The notes beneath the pieces were generated by a model. It saw only the letters and a list, made by a program, of their open reading frames with translations. It did not search any database and was not told where the DNA came from. A DNA stretch of 31,076 nucleotides, taken from a virus. Positions 23,043 to 29,471 of the stretch are shown here, in pieces. The stretch's first letter is position 1. Each line of letters starts with the position of its first letter. Both the position numbers and the translations under genes were made by a program. The DNA lies in IMG/VR virus record IMGVR_UViG_3300008266_000947, positions 1 to 31,076 of that record, one strand, 5' to 3'.

Positions 23043-23459
23043 TTATTTTCCTTTCGTTACTACCCAAAAGTAGGGTAAGTCGTTTGGTATTCCAGGGAAC
23101 TTTGGTTTGTAGAACGTCTCATCTTTCCGTATGAGGTTGGATTGATGAGATATGTGTAGCCGTGAGTCTCCCAACCACGACGGTAGATTATCAGAGTTTG
23201 CTTCGCTCTCAAAGTGAGGCAAGAGCGTATCGTTGTAGCCACGACCAATCCACTCAGTACAGACTACGCGACCATACTCACACAGAGCAGGTTCGTAACC
23301 TTCCCACATAAGAACGGCAGGGTGGTTACGCCAACCCTTTGTTAGACCAGCAAGCACACGCAAGATTTGATACGTCTCTACACGTTGCTTGCCTAATCTT
23401 TTATAGTCAAGAACTTTGGCCGTCTCTTTGAAGTCAGCGTATGGAAGGAACGTTTGAAT
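23043..23459 (-). CDS. pyrimidine-dimer DNA glycosylase-like protein (MSMEG_6728-type), probable ATT start
   Basis: Homology extends upstream of any ATG, GTG or TTG: the frame reads QTFLPYADFKETAKVLDYKR from 23456 down. Members of this family start MQTFLPY. The codon at the Met position is ATT (23457-23459), preceded by AGGAG with a six-base gap and an in-frame stop (TAG) just before that. The 138-aa product continues GKQRVETYQILRVLAG, WRNHPAVLMWEGYEPAL and SHQSNLIRKD. The family is related to T4 DenV, which excises UV dimers by glycosylase/AP-lyase action; activity of this branch is less well established. A G-to-T error at the start codon is the alternative to a real AUU start. Confidence 0.82.
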   Translation of the reverse strand: MQTFLPYADFKETAKVLDYKRLGKQRVETYQILRVLAGLTKGWRNHPAVLMWEGYEPALCEYGRVVCTEWIGRGYNDTLLPHFESEANSDNLPSWLGDSRLHISHQSNLIRKDETFYKPKFPGIPNDLPYFWVVTKGK

Positions 23460-23468
23460 TGTGAACTC

Positions 23469-23687
23469 CTAAACTGTTAAGCCTTGCTTTCGTAGGTCAC
23501 GCTTGATGTTGCGTATAGCGCGACCGTCGCTTGGTGTTGATGATGAATAGTAATGGTAACCGCTAGGCGAAGTCCAGCGTATATGACCATTGTTCCTGCG
23601 TTCTACTGTCCAACCTTGTTGTAACGCGAGCAGGATTACTCGTCGCAAGTCACGGTTAGGACTTAGACGTCGTGTCTCCGAGGACAT
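23469..23687 (-). CDS. HicA-like dsRBD-fold protein
   Basis: The 72-aa protein has the HicA pattern: an initial helix (RDLRRVILLALQQGW), beta strands with a conserved Gly-His (RRNNGHIRWTSP, H35), and a last helix after DGRAIRNIKRDLRKQG. HicA toxins are mRNA interferases using that His. No HicB antitoxin gene is recognisable next to it, so this may be an RNA-binding protein in its own right. GGAG lies nine bases before the start. Its last codons contain the Shine-Dalgarno of the glycosylase gene. Confidence 0.7.
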   Translation of the reverse strand: MSSETRRLSPNRDLRRVILLALQQGWTVERRNNGHIRWTSPSGYHYYSSSTPSDGRAIRNIKRDLRKQGLTV

Positions 23688-23862
23688 CTTTCTCCAATTT
23701 CTCTAATCTCTCCCACCCGTTACTTGGGCGGTCTGTGGGTTCTTCTTCCAAGATAATATATTTAGCCAAGCCAATATAATTTAATTGTTGTTGCTTATTA
23801 ATATCTGAGTGAGTTTTAATAAGGGTTTCTTCTGCTTGGCGGCGGTGGCGGCGGTTATTCAT
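23656..23862 (-). CDS. hypothetical basic/helical protein, 68 aa
   Basis: The ATG at 23862 overlaps the stop region of the tiny Cys-rich gene by 8 nt and is preferred to an ATG at 23931, which would overlap that gene fully. The product starts NNRRHRRQAEETLIK and has a helical Gln/Asn-rich middle and a charged end (ERLEKLEKDV). No family is recognised. A weak ribosome site suggests coupling to the upstream gene. Confidence 0.6.
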   Translation of the reverse strand: MNNRRHRRQAEETLIKTHSDINKQQQLNYIGLAKYIILEEEPTDRPSNGWERLEKLEKDVLGDTTSKS

Positions 23863-23950
23863 ATCCGAACCCGCAATCGTCGCACTCACCGATACAACAG
23901 GCACATGCGCTTTCGTATTGGTCATGCTCACAGCAATCGTTCTTGGGCAT
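23855..23950 (-). CDS. very small cysteine-rich protein, 31 aa
   Basis: A 31-codon ORF starts in a TAATG overlap with the gene before it. The product MPKNDCCEHDQYESACACC ends IGECDDCGFGYE: eight cysteines with a His, enough to bind one or two metal ions. The overlap and the metal-motif density, hard to get by chance, support it as real. The rubredoxin-like C-x2-C GFGYE end is notable. Confidence 0.6.
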   Translation of the reverse strand: MPKNDCCEHDQYESACACCIGECDDCGFGYE

Positions 23951-24174
23951 TACATGTCTCCGTTCATTACTAGCATGGCTCGCCCTAACTGTTCAGAGGC
24001 TTGCTCGTCGATGTCGTAAAGTTTGTGTTGGTCGTTGCCGAAGCAATCGCCCGAGCGCACCCACTTGCCTTCGGTGTAGATAGTTCCCTCAGAGAAGTGT
24101 GCGCTTTCCGTTTCGGTATCCCACTCCCAACCTGTCTCGTTGTTGTACTTGACTACAAAGTAGTGGTCGCTCAT
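23950..24174 (-). CDS. hypothetical protein, 74 aa
   Basis: The 74-aa product (DHYFVVKYNNETGWEWDTE) reads as a beta-rich fold with aromatic residues and a short C-terminal helix (EQASEQLGRAMLVM). TAATG overlaps join it to both neighbours. No family is recognised; such small acidic proteins are common in phage early regions. Confidence 0.72.
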   Translation of the reverse strand: MSDHYFVVKYNNETGWEWDTETESAHFSEGTIYTEGKWVRSGDCFGNDQHKLYDIDEQASEQLGRAMLVMNGDM

Positions 24175-24392
24175 TAGTTCACCTCATAATAATATTCGTC
24201 AGCAGGTGTGAGGTCGTAGTACTCGTTGTACTGAGCCTTGATGGTGTCGTCAGCAAAGCCAACGACCTGCCACTCCAAGTACGCCTCACCTTCGTCGGCA
24301 TGGTTAGCCACCCATTGGTCTAACAGGTGGTCTTTGATGTCCTCATTTATTGCGTCTTGAACCATTTGATTTAGAGAGTCTAAGAAGTTCAT
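24174..24392 (-). CDS. hypothetical acidic protein, 72 aa
   Basis: This 72-aa acidic protein is mostly helical (FLDSLNQMVQDAINEDIKDH) and ends in a Tyr-rich segment (EYYDLTPADEYYYEVN). It overlaps the VWA gene before it by ATGA and the gene after it by TAATG, so all three are translated as a unit. It could be an accessory to the AAA+/VWA pair, based on position only. Confidence 0.7.
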   Translation of the reverse strand: MNFLDSLNQMVQDAINEDIKDHLLDQWVANHADEGEAYLEWQVVGFADDTIKAQYNEYYDLTPADEYYYEVN

Positions 24393-26263
24393 GCGACTCG
24401 TACTCCAATCTCGCCTTGAACGATGTCGGTAGCAATCCGCACAAGGTCGGACGGCTGGGATATAACATTAAAGTATTTAGCGTAGTGACGATAGTGTTCG
24501 ATGTAATCAACGTCCACGTCACGGTGCATGTAACCGATGAACACGGTGCTTGTGATAACGCCCGAGTCATTGAACGCTTTGATGTAATCGTCGCATGGCT
24601 CAGAGTGGTCAAAGCCACCGTCGGTTACGATAAATAATAATTTAGTGGTACGGCTACTCATGTTAAATATTTGCTCGGCTTCTTTTAGAGCCATGAGTGG
24701 GTTAGTTGTACCGCCTGTGTGAAGGACGCGAACGTTCTTAGGGTCAGCGTTCTCGGTAGCAGAGTAGAGAAGTCGGCTTCCGCTATTGAAGGCATAGACG
24801 GTGGTGTTGGCGTTGATACGTTCCAAGCCACGCTTGATAGCCCACACCGAACGGCATGCTTCTGTAATTCGATAGCCCATAGAACGACCTGACGATAACT
24901 CACGCAACCATGTTGGCTCGGCTTCTACCTCTAGACGTTCTAACTCACGACCGAACTTCTCAGCAGATAAGTCGATGTCACTATTGAGAGAGACATGTTC
25001 GTCACGATAGCGAGCCTGTTTCAAAGCACCGTTGTATTCGCTATTGGTATCGACCGCTTCTTTGAAGTTGCGAACCTCACGACGTACCTGCTCGTTCTCA
25101 CGGATTTCTTTGGCACGTTGTTCAAGCATGTCAGCGATGTCTTGGTCGGTCTTGCGTGTGTCCTGCTCTAACTGCTCGGAGTCAACGTTGTCGTTGTACT
25201 CATGGGTTGAGTCGCCTTGACCGTCGCCACCGTTAATAGTTTCGTCGTCGGATTTATTATTTAACTGCTCGGCTTTGTCCTGCTTGTCTGCTTCTTGTGC
25301 TTTAGCAGAGTCAGCGTTCTGTTCTTTCTGTGAGAGTGGGCGACCGTTTTTCATTGGCTTGCGGTCGGCACAACCGTTAGGACAATCGAGGTTTAATTCG
25401 TCGCCTTGTTGGTTGCCTTCGCCTTCGTTACCTTCACCGTTATCGCCCTGAGGATTATTACCTGAGCCAACAATCTTTGAGTAACGCATGATGAGTGGCT
25501 TGGCTAGTTCAAAGTCGCGTGGGAATACAAGAGTACGGTATTGGTCAACCACGTCAGCAACTTCCTGAGCAACCTTGATACCGTGTGCTTCGATGAAGCA
25601 ATCAGCAATACGTTGACGGATAGCAAGAGGAATATAGCGACGACCGCGAGTTAATAGAAAAAGCGTGTCGTTATTATTAACGTCATGGTTGGCAACGTAT
25701 GAGATGAAGTTAGACTCCAAGAACAAGCGAGTGCTTGGGAAGCGAGCCGTGAACAACGTTTCAATACGCATGTCCTCTAAGTAGTTCATGGCACGTTGTA
25801 CCTTGTTCTTGACCGCCCATTGGATTAACTCAGAACCTGCTCGGGGAGTGTAGATAAGGTGGCAGAGTTCGTGATAGTTCAAGCCATTGAGAGCCGTTAG
25901 GTCTGTTTCAGACAACGCACGAACAACGTCTAGATTGAACATGACGGTCTTGCCGTCAGACCAACCTGAGACACCGTCGTACTGTCCTTCGTCGTCAGCA
26001 GTTGGCTTGTAAGTCTTGACACGAACGTCGCCTTCTTTGGTGAGGATACGGTCTGCGGTTGTGAACACGGAACACATTGAGTTTAACTCTGCGTGTTCCA
26101 TGTCCACGATGTCCTCAATGGTGTCAGCGATGTTGGTAATTTCGTCCTCAGTTAACTGACTTGAAATTAGGTCAACCCATGTCTGCTCGTCGTAGCGTTC
26201 AATGACTAGTTCTTTGTAGTCATAGATATTGAACTGTGCTTCGTCTGCCCATTGACGGCTCAT
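24389..26263 (-). CDS. CobT-like protein with metallopeptidase-like HExxH and C-terminal VWA domain
   Basis: The 624-aa protein has three parts. Residues 1-260 form a helical domain with LNYHELCHLIYTPR, an HExxH (H131-H135) like that of putative VWA-linked metallopeptidases. Residues about 266-400 are an acidic, Gly/Asn/Gln-rich linker with a CPNGC pair. The last 200 residues are VWA-like: HTGGTTNPLMAL (T of MIDAS) and LLFIVTDGGFD (D548). The first MIDAS element, normally DxSxS, reads ELSSGRSM, so it looks degenerate. It overlaps the AAA+ gene by ATGA, the usual MoxR/VWA or CobS/CobT pairing. Such pairs remodel or insert metals into client proteins. The client here is unknown. Confidence 0.8.
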   Translation of the reverse strand: MSRQWADEAQFNIYDYKELVIERYDEQTWVDLISSQLTEDEITNIADTIEDIVDMEHAELNSMCSVFTTADRILTKEGDVRVKTYKPTADDEGQYDGVSGWSDGKTVMFNLDVVRALSETDLTALNGLNYHELCHLIYTPRAGSELIQWAVKNKVQRAMNYLEDMRIETLFTARFPSTRLFLESNFISYVANHDVNNNDTLFLLTRGRRYIPLAIRQRIADCFIEAHGIKVAQEVADVVDQYRTLVFPRDFELAKPLIMRYSKIVGSGNNPQGDNGEGNEGEGNQQGDELNLDCPNGCADRKPMKNGRPLSQKEQNADSAKAQEADKQDKAEQLNNKSDDETINGGDGQGDSTHEYNDNVDSEQLEQDTRKTDQDIADMLEQRAKEIRENEQVRREVRNFKEAVDTNSEYNGALKQARYRDEHVSLNSDIDLSAEKFGRELERLEVEAEPTWLRELSSGRSMGYRITEACRSVWAIKRGLERINANTTVYAFNSGSRLLYSATENADPKNVRVLHTGGTTNPLMALKEAEQIFNMSSRTTKLLFIVTDGGFDHSEPCDDYIKAFNDSGVITSTVFIGYMHRDVDVDYIEHYRHYAKYFNVISQPSDLVRIATDIVQGEIGVRVA

Positions 26264-27651
26264 GCTTGAACCGCCTCTGCTACTTGCTCAGCCACGTCGG
26301 TCACAAAGTTGACTTCGATACCAAAGTCTTGGGCGATGTTCGCCTTGTAAGTGTTCTCGACAATTACACGGACGGCGTTGCGTTCCTTCATGTCGCCGAA
26401 CCCATTGAGGAAGGAATAGATAGCGTAATCCAATCCCAACTTGTGGATATTATTAGAGAAGGTCACTAGTGACCGTGTAGAGATTGGCGTCATGATTTCA
26501 CGACGTTCTCCGCCTTCACGCAACGCCTTTGCCATTTCGAGCAAGGACTTTGCCTTGATGAGACGACGCTCGATAGTTGGGTCGTAGTCGAACTCCAACT
26601 TGTGCGCCCAACGGTCTTTGAACGCTTCGTTCATTGGACGTGTACCGCGATAGTTCGGGTTCATGTCAGCGATGATGAGAAGGTTCGGGTGAGCGTGAAC
26701 AATCTCGCCGTTGTTACCCATAAGTTGTAGGTGACGGCGGTCGTCGAGCAGAGAAAAGATAGCGGTCGTGACACGTTCAGGAAGGAAGTTAACTTCGTTG
26801 AGAAGCAATACACCGCCGTTGCGAACAATCTGAGTGACCGCACCGTCTTGCCACTTATAGTGACCGTCAGGCGTTGGTATCCAACGACCAATCCACTCTG
26901 AAGGCTCAGAGCCGTTGTGAGATGAGATGTTGTAGTAATCGAGGTTGCGAGTAGAGGCATAAGCGAGTGCGCTCATGGTCTTGCCCGAACCTGTCGGCCC
27001 AAAGATGAGGACGTTCTCAGCATTGGCTAGGGCAGAGTCAAAGATTTCAAACTCTGTGTGACCTGAGGGCAACTTACGATTGACGTAGGTGTTAGCCCAC
27101 TTCTTATCGGGCACTTCAGCAACGATAACGTCGGTTGAAGTCGGTGCGTGAGTTGCGACAGGGACAACGGTCGTCTCAGGCTCTCGCTCGGGTTGGAACG
27201 ACACCCCTAGAGGATTTCGCGCTTTGCCGATTGGTCGTAGAGAGACGTTAGAACCGTCAATGACAGAGGATTGAAGGTCAGCAGAGCCTTCGATGAGCAT
27301 GTCACGCATGAGTTTGACTACGGTAAGGTAGTCAGAGGTAGTTTCAAGGGTAGTGACAGGGGAGTTCTCGTCCCATAGTTTCATAGCCTTGTTAGAGACA
27401 GGAGTAATAAGACCAATACCTGCCTGAGCGATGTTGTTGGTAGATACGGAGAAGCAGAACGGTGCTTCGACCTTATCCGTATTAGGCAGTTCACCTAGCG
27501 AAATTGTGCGCCAAGCCGAACCGCGACCACGTTGACCTGTATATTCTCTGTGGAATAGGAGAGTGTCAGACTCCTGTGGCATGATGAGTGTTTGATAGCA
27601 AGTAGAGGCGTTATAGCCGACTACTAGTACCGCAAGGCTTTCTTGCGACAT
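26260..27651 (-). CDS. MoxR/CobS-like AAA+ ATPase
   Basis: The ATG at 27651 has AAAGGGG nine bases upstream and is preferred to a start at 27750. The 463-aa protein has an unrelated N-terminal domain (about 1-180), then an AAA+ core: Walker A GPTGSGKT (218-225), Walker B LLLNEVN (282-288, Asn in place of the usual Asp), and a sensor-1 segment IIADMNPNY, then FKDRW. These match the CobS/MoxR branch, whose members work with VWA proteins such as the one encoded next. Roles known in the family include cobalt insertion (CobNST) and chaperone-like activation. The gene leads the long minus operon and sits below operator region 1. Confidence 0.85.
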   Translation of the reverse strand: MSQESLAVLVVGYNASTCYQTLIMPQESDTLLFHREYTGQRGRGSAWRTISLGELPNTDKVEAPFCFSVSTNNIAQAGIGLITPVSNKAMKLWDENSPVTTLETTSDYLTVVKLMRDMLIEGSADLQSSVIDGSNVSLRPIGKARNPLGVSFQPEREPETTVVPVATHAPTSTDVIVAEVPDKKWANTYVNRKLPSGHTEFEIFDSALANAENVLIFGPTGSGKTMSALAYASTRNLDYYNISSHNGSEPSEWIGRWIPTPDGHYKWQDGAVTQIVRNGGVLLLNEVNFLPERVTTAIFSLLDDRRHLQLMGNNGEIVHAHPNLLIIADMNPNYRGTRPMNEAFKDRWAHKLEFDYDPTIERRLIKAKSLLEMAKALREGGERREIMTPISTRSLVTFSNNIHKLGLDYAIYSFLNGFGDMKERNAVRVIVENTYKANIAQDFGIEVNFVTDVAEQVAEAVQA

Positions 27652-27735
27652 CTTGTAAGACCCCTTTCTGTTGGGCATAGGAGTATTCAACCACCGCATA
27701 CCGACAGAACCTGCCACCCGAGCCAATAATCTTTC

Positions 27736-27751
27736 TGTGATTAGCGTCACA
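27736..27751. promoter_or_regulatory. Crp/GlxR-like operator, TGTGA-N6-TCACA (perfect)
   Basis: TGTGA TTAGCG TCACA. It lies 16 bases from block A of copy 1 and about 85 bases before the AAA+ ATPase start. The sequence matches the known Crp/GlxR consensus of Actinobacteria and E. coli CRP. Confidence 0.7.
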
Positions 27752-27823
27752 CTCTCTCTGTCTCTCTCATCTCTCTCTGAGTATGCCTCTCTCTGTTATG
27801 TAATAACTAGCCCGAGAGGGCTT

Positions 27824-27916
27824 CTAACATCTGGTCATACCGCCGTGACCGCCGTCACATTTCGGGCAGTAGCCGAAATAGCCATAAGCAGACATAGCGA
27901 TTTGTCGACATTTCAT
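27824..27916 (-). CDS. possible 30-aa zinc-motif protein
   Basis: A 30-codon ORF gives MKCRQIAMSAYGYFGYCPKC followed by DGGHGGMTRC, with four cysteines and a His that could form one zinc site. It is followed at once by a small hairpin (AGCCC loop GGGCT) on the minus strand, as a gene would be. No Shine-Dalgarno is present, and the operator pair at 27920-27951 ends four bases before the ATG. It may be a real leaderless or repressed gene, or chance. Confidence 0.4.
   Translation of the reverse strand: MKCRQIAMSAYGYFGYCPKCDGGHGGMTRC
27844..27859. promoter_or_regulatory. Crp-like operator with one mismatch
   Basis: CGTGA CCGCCG TCACA differs from the consensus by one base. It lies inside the possible 30-aa gene and may be part of its coding sequence rather than a working site. 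Confidence 0.4.
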
Positions 27917-27919
27917 GTC

Positions 27920-27951
27920 TGTGAGCAATGTCACATGTGACTTACGTCACA
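27920..27951. promoter_or_regulatory. two abutting perfect Crp-like operators
   Basis: TGTGA-GCAATG-TCACA (27920-27935) is directly followed by TGTGA-CTTACG-TCACA (27936-27951). Two 16-bp sites with no gap could hold two dimers only in an unusual side-by-side way, or act as alternative frames of binding. Their junction TCACATGTGA is itself a palindrome. Confidence 0.7.
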
Positions 27952-27962
27952 GCCGGTGGCAG

Positions 27963-27994
27963 TGTGGGCAGAATCACATGTGAGATTGGTCACA
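27963..27994. promoter_or_regulatory. second abutting pair of Crp-like operators
   Basis: TGTGG-GCAGAA-TCACA (27963-27978, one mismatch) abuts TGTGA-GATTGG-TCACA (27979-27994, perfect). The pair sits 11 bp from the first pair, about one helical turn, giving four sites in phase across 75 bp. Confidence 0.65.
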
Positions 27995-28028
27995 TCTCTC
28001 TAACAACAACTCCCTAACGGATAGGGAG

Positions 28029-28054
28029 GGTGGGCCAACACAAACATTTTTCGC
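28029..28054 (-). repeat. conserved block B, copy 1
   Basis: GGTGGGCCAACACAAACATT (plus strand) continues to TTTTTCGC. The same core occurs in all four intergenic regions of this arm, always between a hairpin and an operator. On the minus strand it reads towards the operators, so it lies upstream of them. Confidence 0.8.
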
Positions 28055-28104
28055 TGCCGGCGACGCCGGGCATGGGTTTGAGCCGTTTGAGCGTACGGCA
28101 GGAC

Positions 28105-28144
28105 GCAAAAAACGGGGCTAGGCAGATTGCTCTGCCTAACCCCG
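28105..28144 (-). terminator. rho-independent terminator, minus strand
   Basis: On the minus strand CGGGGTTAGGCAG (28144-28132) pairs with CTGCCTAGCCCCG (28125-28113), one mismatch, followed by TTTTTT. It lies 46 bases after the stop of the 28190 gene and so ends that unit. A separate 9-bp hairpin at 28157-28187 precedes it. Confidence 0.9.
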
Positions 28145-28189
28145 TGTTTCCTATGGATTAGCGGGTGTCGCCTGACCGCCCGCTAATAC

Positions 28190-28459
28190 TTACAGGTATT
28201 CCTCTGACCAGCGTAGTGGTAGAGATACCTCATCTTTCTTGGTTAGCCCGATTGCTTCCAACATCTTGGCTCGCTCAAAATACTTGCCGTGAGATTGGGT
28301 GCGTGGGTCTGTCGGTGCGTATCCCCTACTAGAAGGGATTTCGCCGAAAACTTCGGGCGCAATACCCGACAACTCTATGGATACATCTGACCCATAGGAC
28401 ACTCTTTCGCCGTTTTCCCAGCGATAGCCGTCTCTCTTTCTCATAACTCTTGATTTCAC
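28190..28459 (-). CDS. hypothetical protein, second frame of a frame-ambiguous gene
   Basis: The frame is open from a GTG at 28459; the first ATG is at 28444. The product reads RDGYRWENGERVSYGSD onward and ends LPLRWSEEYL, which looks like ordinary protein, but no good ribosome site precedes either start. The likely N-terminus (MAQGRIVVDKALLI) is in the frame at 28526. Either the two overlap by 131 bases as separate genes or a one-base error joins them near a purine run at about 28430-28445. Confidence 0.6.
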   Translation of the reverse strand: MKSRVMRKRDGYRWENGERVSYGSDVSIELSGIAPEVFGEIPSSRGYAPTDPRTQSHGKYFERAKMLEAIGLTKKDEVSLPLRWSEEYL

Positions 28460-28526
28460 TCTCTTGTAATGAAACCAACTTAGCGATAAGTAGTGCTTTA
28501 TCCACTACTATTCTTCCTTGTGCCAT
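28329..28526 (-). CDS. hypothetical protein, first frame of a frame-ambiguous gene
   Basis: The ATG at 28526 follows GGGAG ten bases upstream, and lies 43 bases downstream of a predicted start site under operator copy 2. The first 33 residues (AQGRIVVDKALLIAKLVSLQ, then ESEIKSYEKER) look natural. The rest (SVLWVRCIHRVVGYCARSFR) is Arg/Cys-rich and looks like out-of-frame sequence. I read it as the true 5' end of the gene at 28190-28459. Confidence 0.5.
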   Translation of the reverse strand: MAQGRIVVDKALLIAKLVSLQESEIKSYEKERRLSLGKRRKSVLWVRCIHRVVGYCARSFRRNPF

Positions 28527-28573
28527 AGGCGTTCATCTCCCAATGAACAGGTAAGCCTTGTTGCTTACATAGA

Positions 28574-28631
28574 GAACTCTAGGTTATGACCTCTCTGAAA
28601 CCTGCCACCCAGCAGTGTGATGCTTCTCACA
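28574..28631 (-). promoter_or_regulatory. promoter/operator module, copy 2
   Basis: On the minus strand in order: operator TGTGA-GAAGCA-TCACA (28631-28616, perfect), five bases, block A GGGTGGCAGGTT (28610-28599), 15 bases, then CCTAGAGTTC with TAGAGT as -10 (28581-28576). Taking the block A end CAGGTT as -35 gives a 17-bp spacer. The inferred start site is near 28569. Confidence 0.6.
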
Positions 28632-28676
28632 ATAATAATAAATCTCTTTCCCATATATTCCCATAATATTAAATGG

Positions 28677-28703
28677 GGTGGGAGGGCCAACACAAACTTT
28701 CGC
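28677..28703 (-). repeat. conserved block B, copy 2
   Basis: GGTGGGAGGGCCAACACAAA then CTTTCGC, matching copies 1, 3 and 4. It touches an extended palindrome that includes the operator at 28708-28723. Confidence 0.8.
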
Positions 28704-28707
28704 CGGC

Positions 28708-28723
28708 TGTGACGCACGTCACA
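28708..28723. promoter_or_regulatory. Crp-like operator in an extended palindrome
   Basis: TGTGA-CGCACG-TCACA is perfect and lies within a longer dyad flanked by GCCGG and CCGGC. It can serve as an operator in DNA and as a hairpin in the minus-strand RNA just after the Gp88-like gene. Confidence 0.6.
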
Positions 28724-28769
28724 CCGGCCAGCGGGCCCGCCGTGGGAGCGACGGGCCGGCCGGGACTGA

Positions 28770-29465
28770 TTACCTCTTCGTTATGGAGAATGTCATGTCT
28801 GCCCTCCCTTTAACACAGATTCCGCATGCAACGCATGCACCGGCCAGTGGCACTTGCTTACGTTGCTCGGGGCACATTGCTGCACGGGGTAGAACAGCCT
28901 TGGCCTCTTCAAACGTATCTTTAAGCATTGCCAGGGCGATTCCCTTCTCCTTAAGGGTCATCGCCGTCTGCAGATTGTCATCGTCTGCAGAAAAGTAAAG
29001 CGCGAGATTCTCTAGATTGTTACCGGCCAGTAGCTGAGCTGCAGCTGCATTGCGTGTATACGTCCAAAAGTGGACATCTTCATGGCGTTTAATAATATTA
29101 ATCCATGCCATGGTATAGGCCTCATTGAAGAAATCGCCATCCCAGTGAATGCGGAATAGTTTATCGGCGTTGAATTTCTCGCATTCGAATTTAAAATCAT
29201 TAATAATTACGTCCAATAGGGCCGTAATAGTGTCGACGTCTGCATCCTTGACTAGGTCCCAATTGTGGGCCATGACATTACGGACCGACGGTCTCATTCT
29301 CTCAAGCCGTCCCGCGTAGCAAACTCTCTCGCATATGGACGTCGCGCCAGGGCACGAGTACTCTTTACCGCTAAGTAACCCGAATGAATTCGCAATACGT
29401 ACGGCACCGCCAGGGGTGAGCGAATTCGTCACCTTGATATCTTTAGACCTCTTCAATTTCTCCAT
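28770..29465 (-). CDS. Gp88-like cysteine-rich phage protein
   Basis: The 231-aa protein has CPGATSICERVCYAG (C38, C45, C49), FRIHWDGDFFNEAYTMAW (104-121), VHFWTYTRN, LYFSADDDN and a late cluster C198 ... C211-x2-C214-x2-C217. This matches my recollection of the Gp88 family of actinophages, sometimes likened to radical-SAM proteins. The cysteine sets could hold one or two Fe-S clusters. Activity is not established. The ATG lies six bases after TAGATT, so the message is probably leaderless. It is a single-gene unit with operator copy 3 upstream and copy 2 downstream. Confidence 0.7.
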   Translation of the reverse strand: MEKLKRSKDIKVTNSLTPGGAVRIANSFGLLSGKEYSCPGATSICERVCYAGRLERMRPSVRNVMAHNWDLVKDADVDTITALLDVIINDFKFECEKFNADKLFRIHWDGDFFNEAYTMAWINIIKRHEDVHFWTYTRNAAAAQLLAGNNLENLALYFSADDDNLQTAMTLKEKGIALAMLKDTFEEAKAVLPRAAMCPEQRKQVPLAGACVACGICVKGRADMTFSITKR

Positions 29466-29471
29466 GGCCTA

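Larger units (their letters stand above)
27652..28189 (-). promoter_or_regulatory. intergenic regulatory region 1 (six Crp-like sites)
   Basis: From the minus strand's view the region holds two hairpins (28157-28187 and the terminator 28108-28144), block B (28029-28054), two tandem operator pairs, a possible 30-aa gene, a further operator at 27736-27751, and block A (27708-27719). A purine-rich tract (minus strand) lies at 27751-27795. The -10 expected from the other copies is poor here (TTGAAT at 27685-27690), and the operator is 11 bp further from block A than in copies 2-4. No other gene is evident. Confidence 0.7.

Noticed and set aside
24350-26469. Plus-strand ORFs antisense to the VWA gene
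   Set aside because: They are shadow frames of the strongly supported minus-strand gene and lack natural composition or ribosome sites.
27660-27940. Plus-strand ORF at 27671-27940
   Set aside because: It overlays the operator region and CT-rich tract, has no ribosome site, and its protein is Ser/Leu-rich low-complexity sequence.
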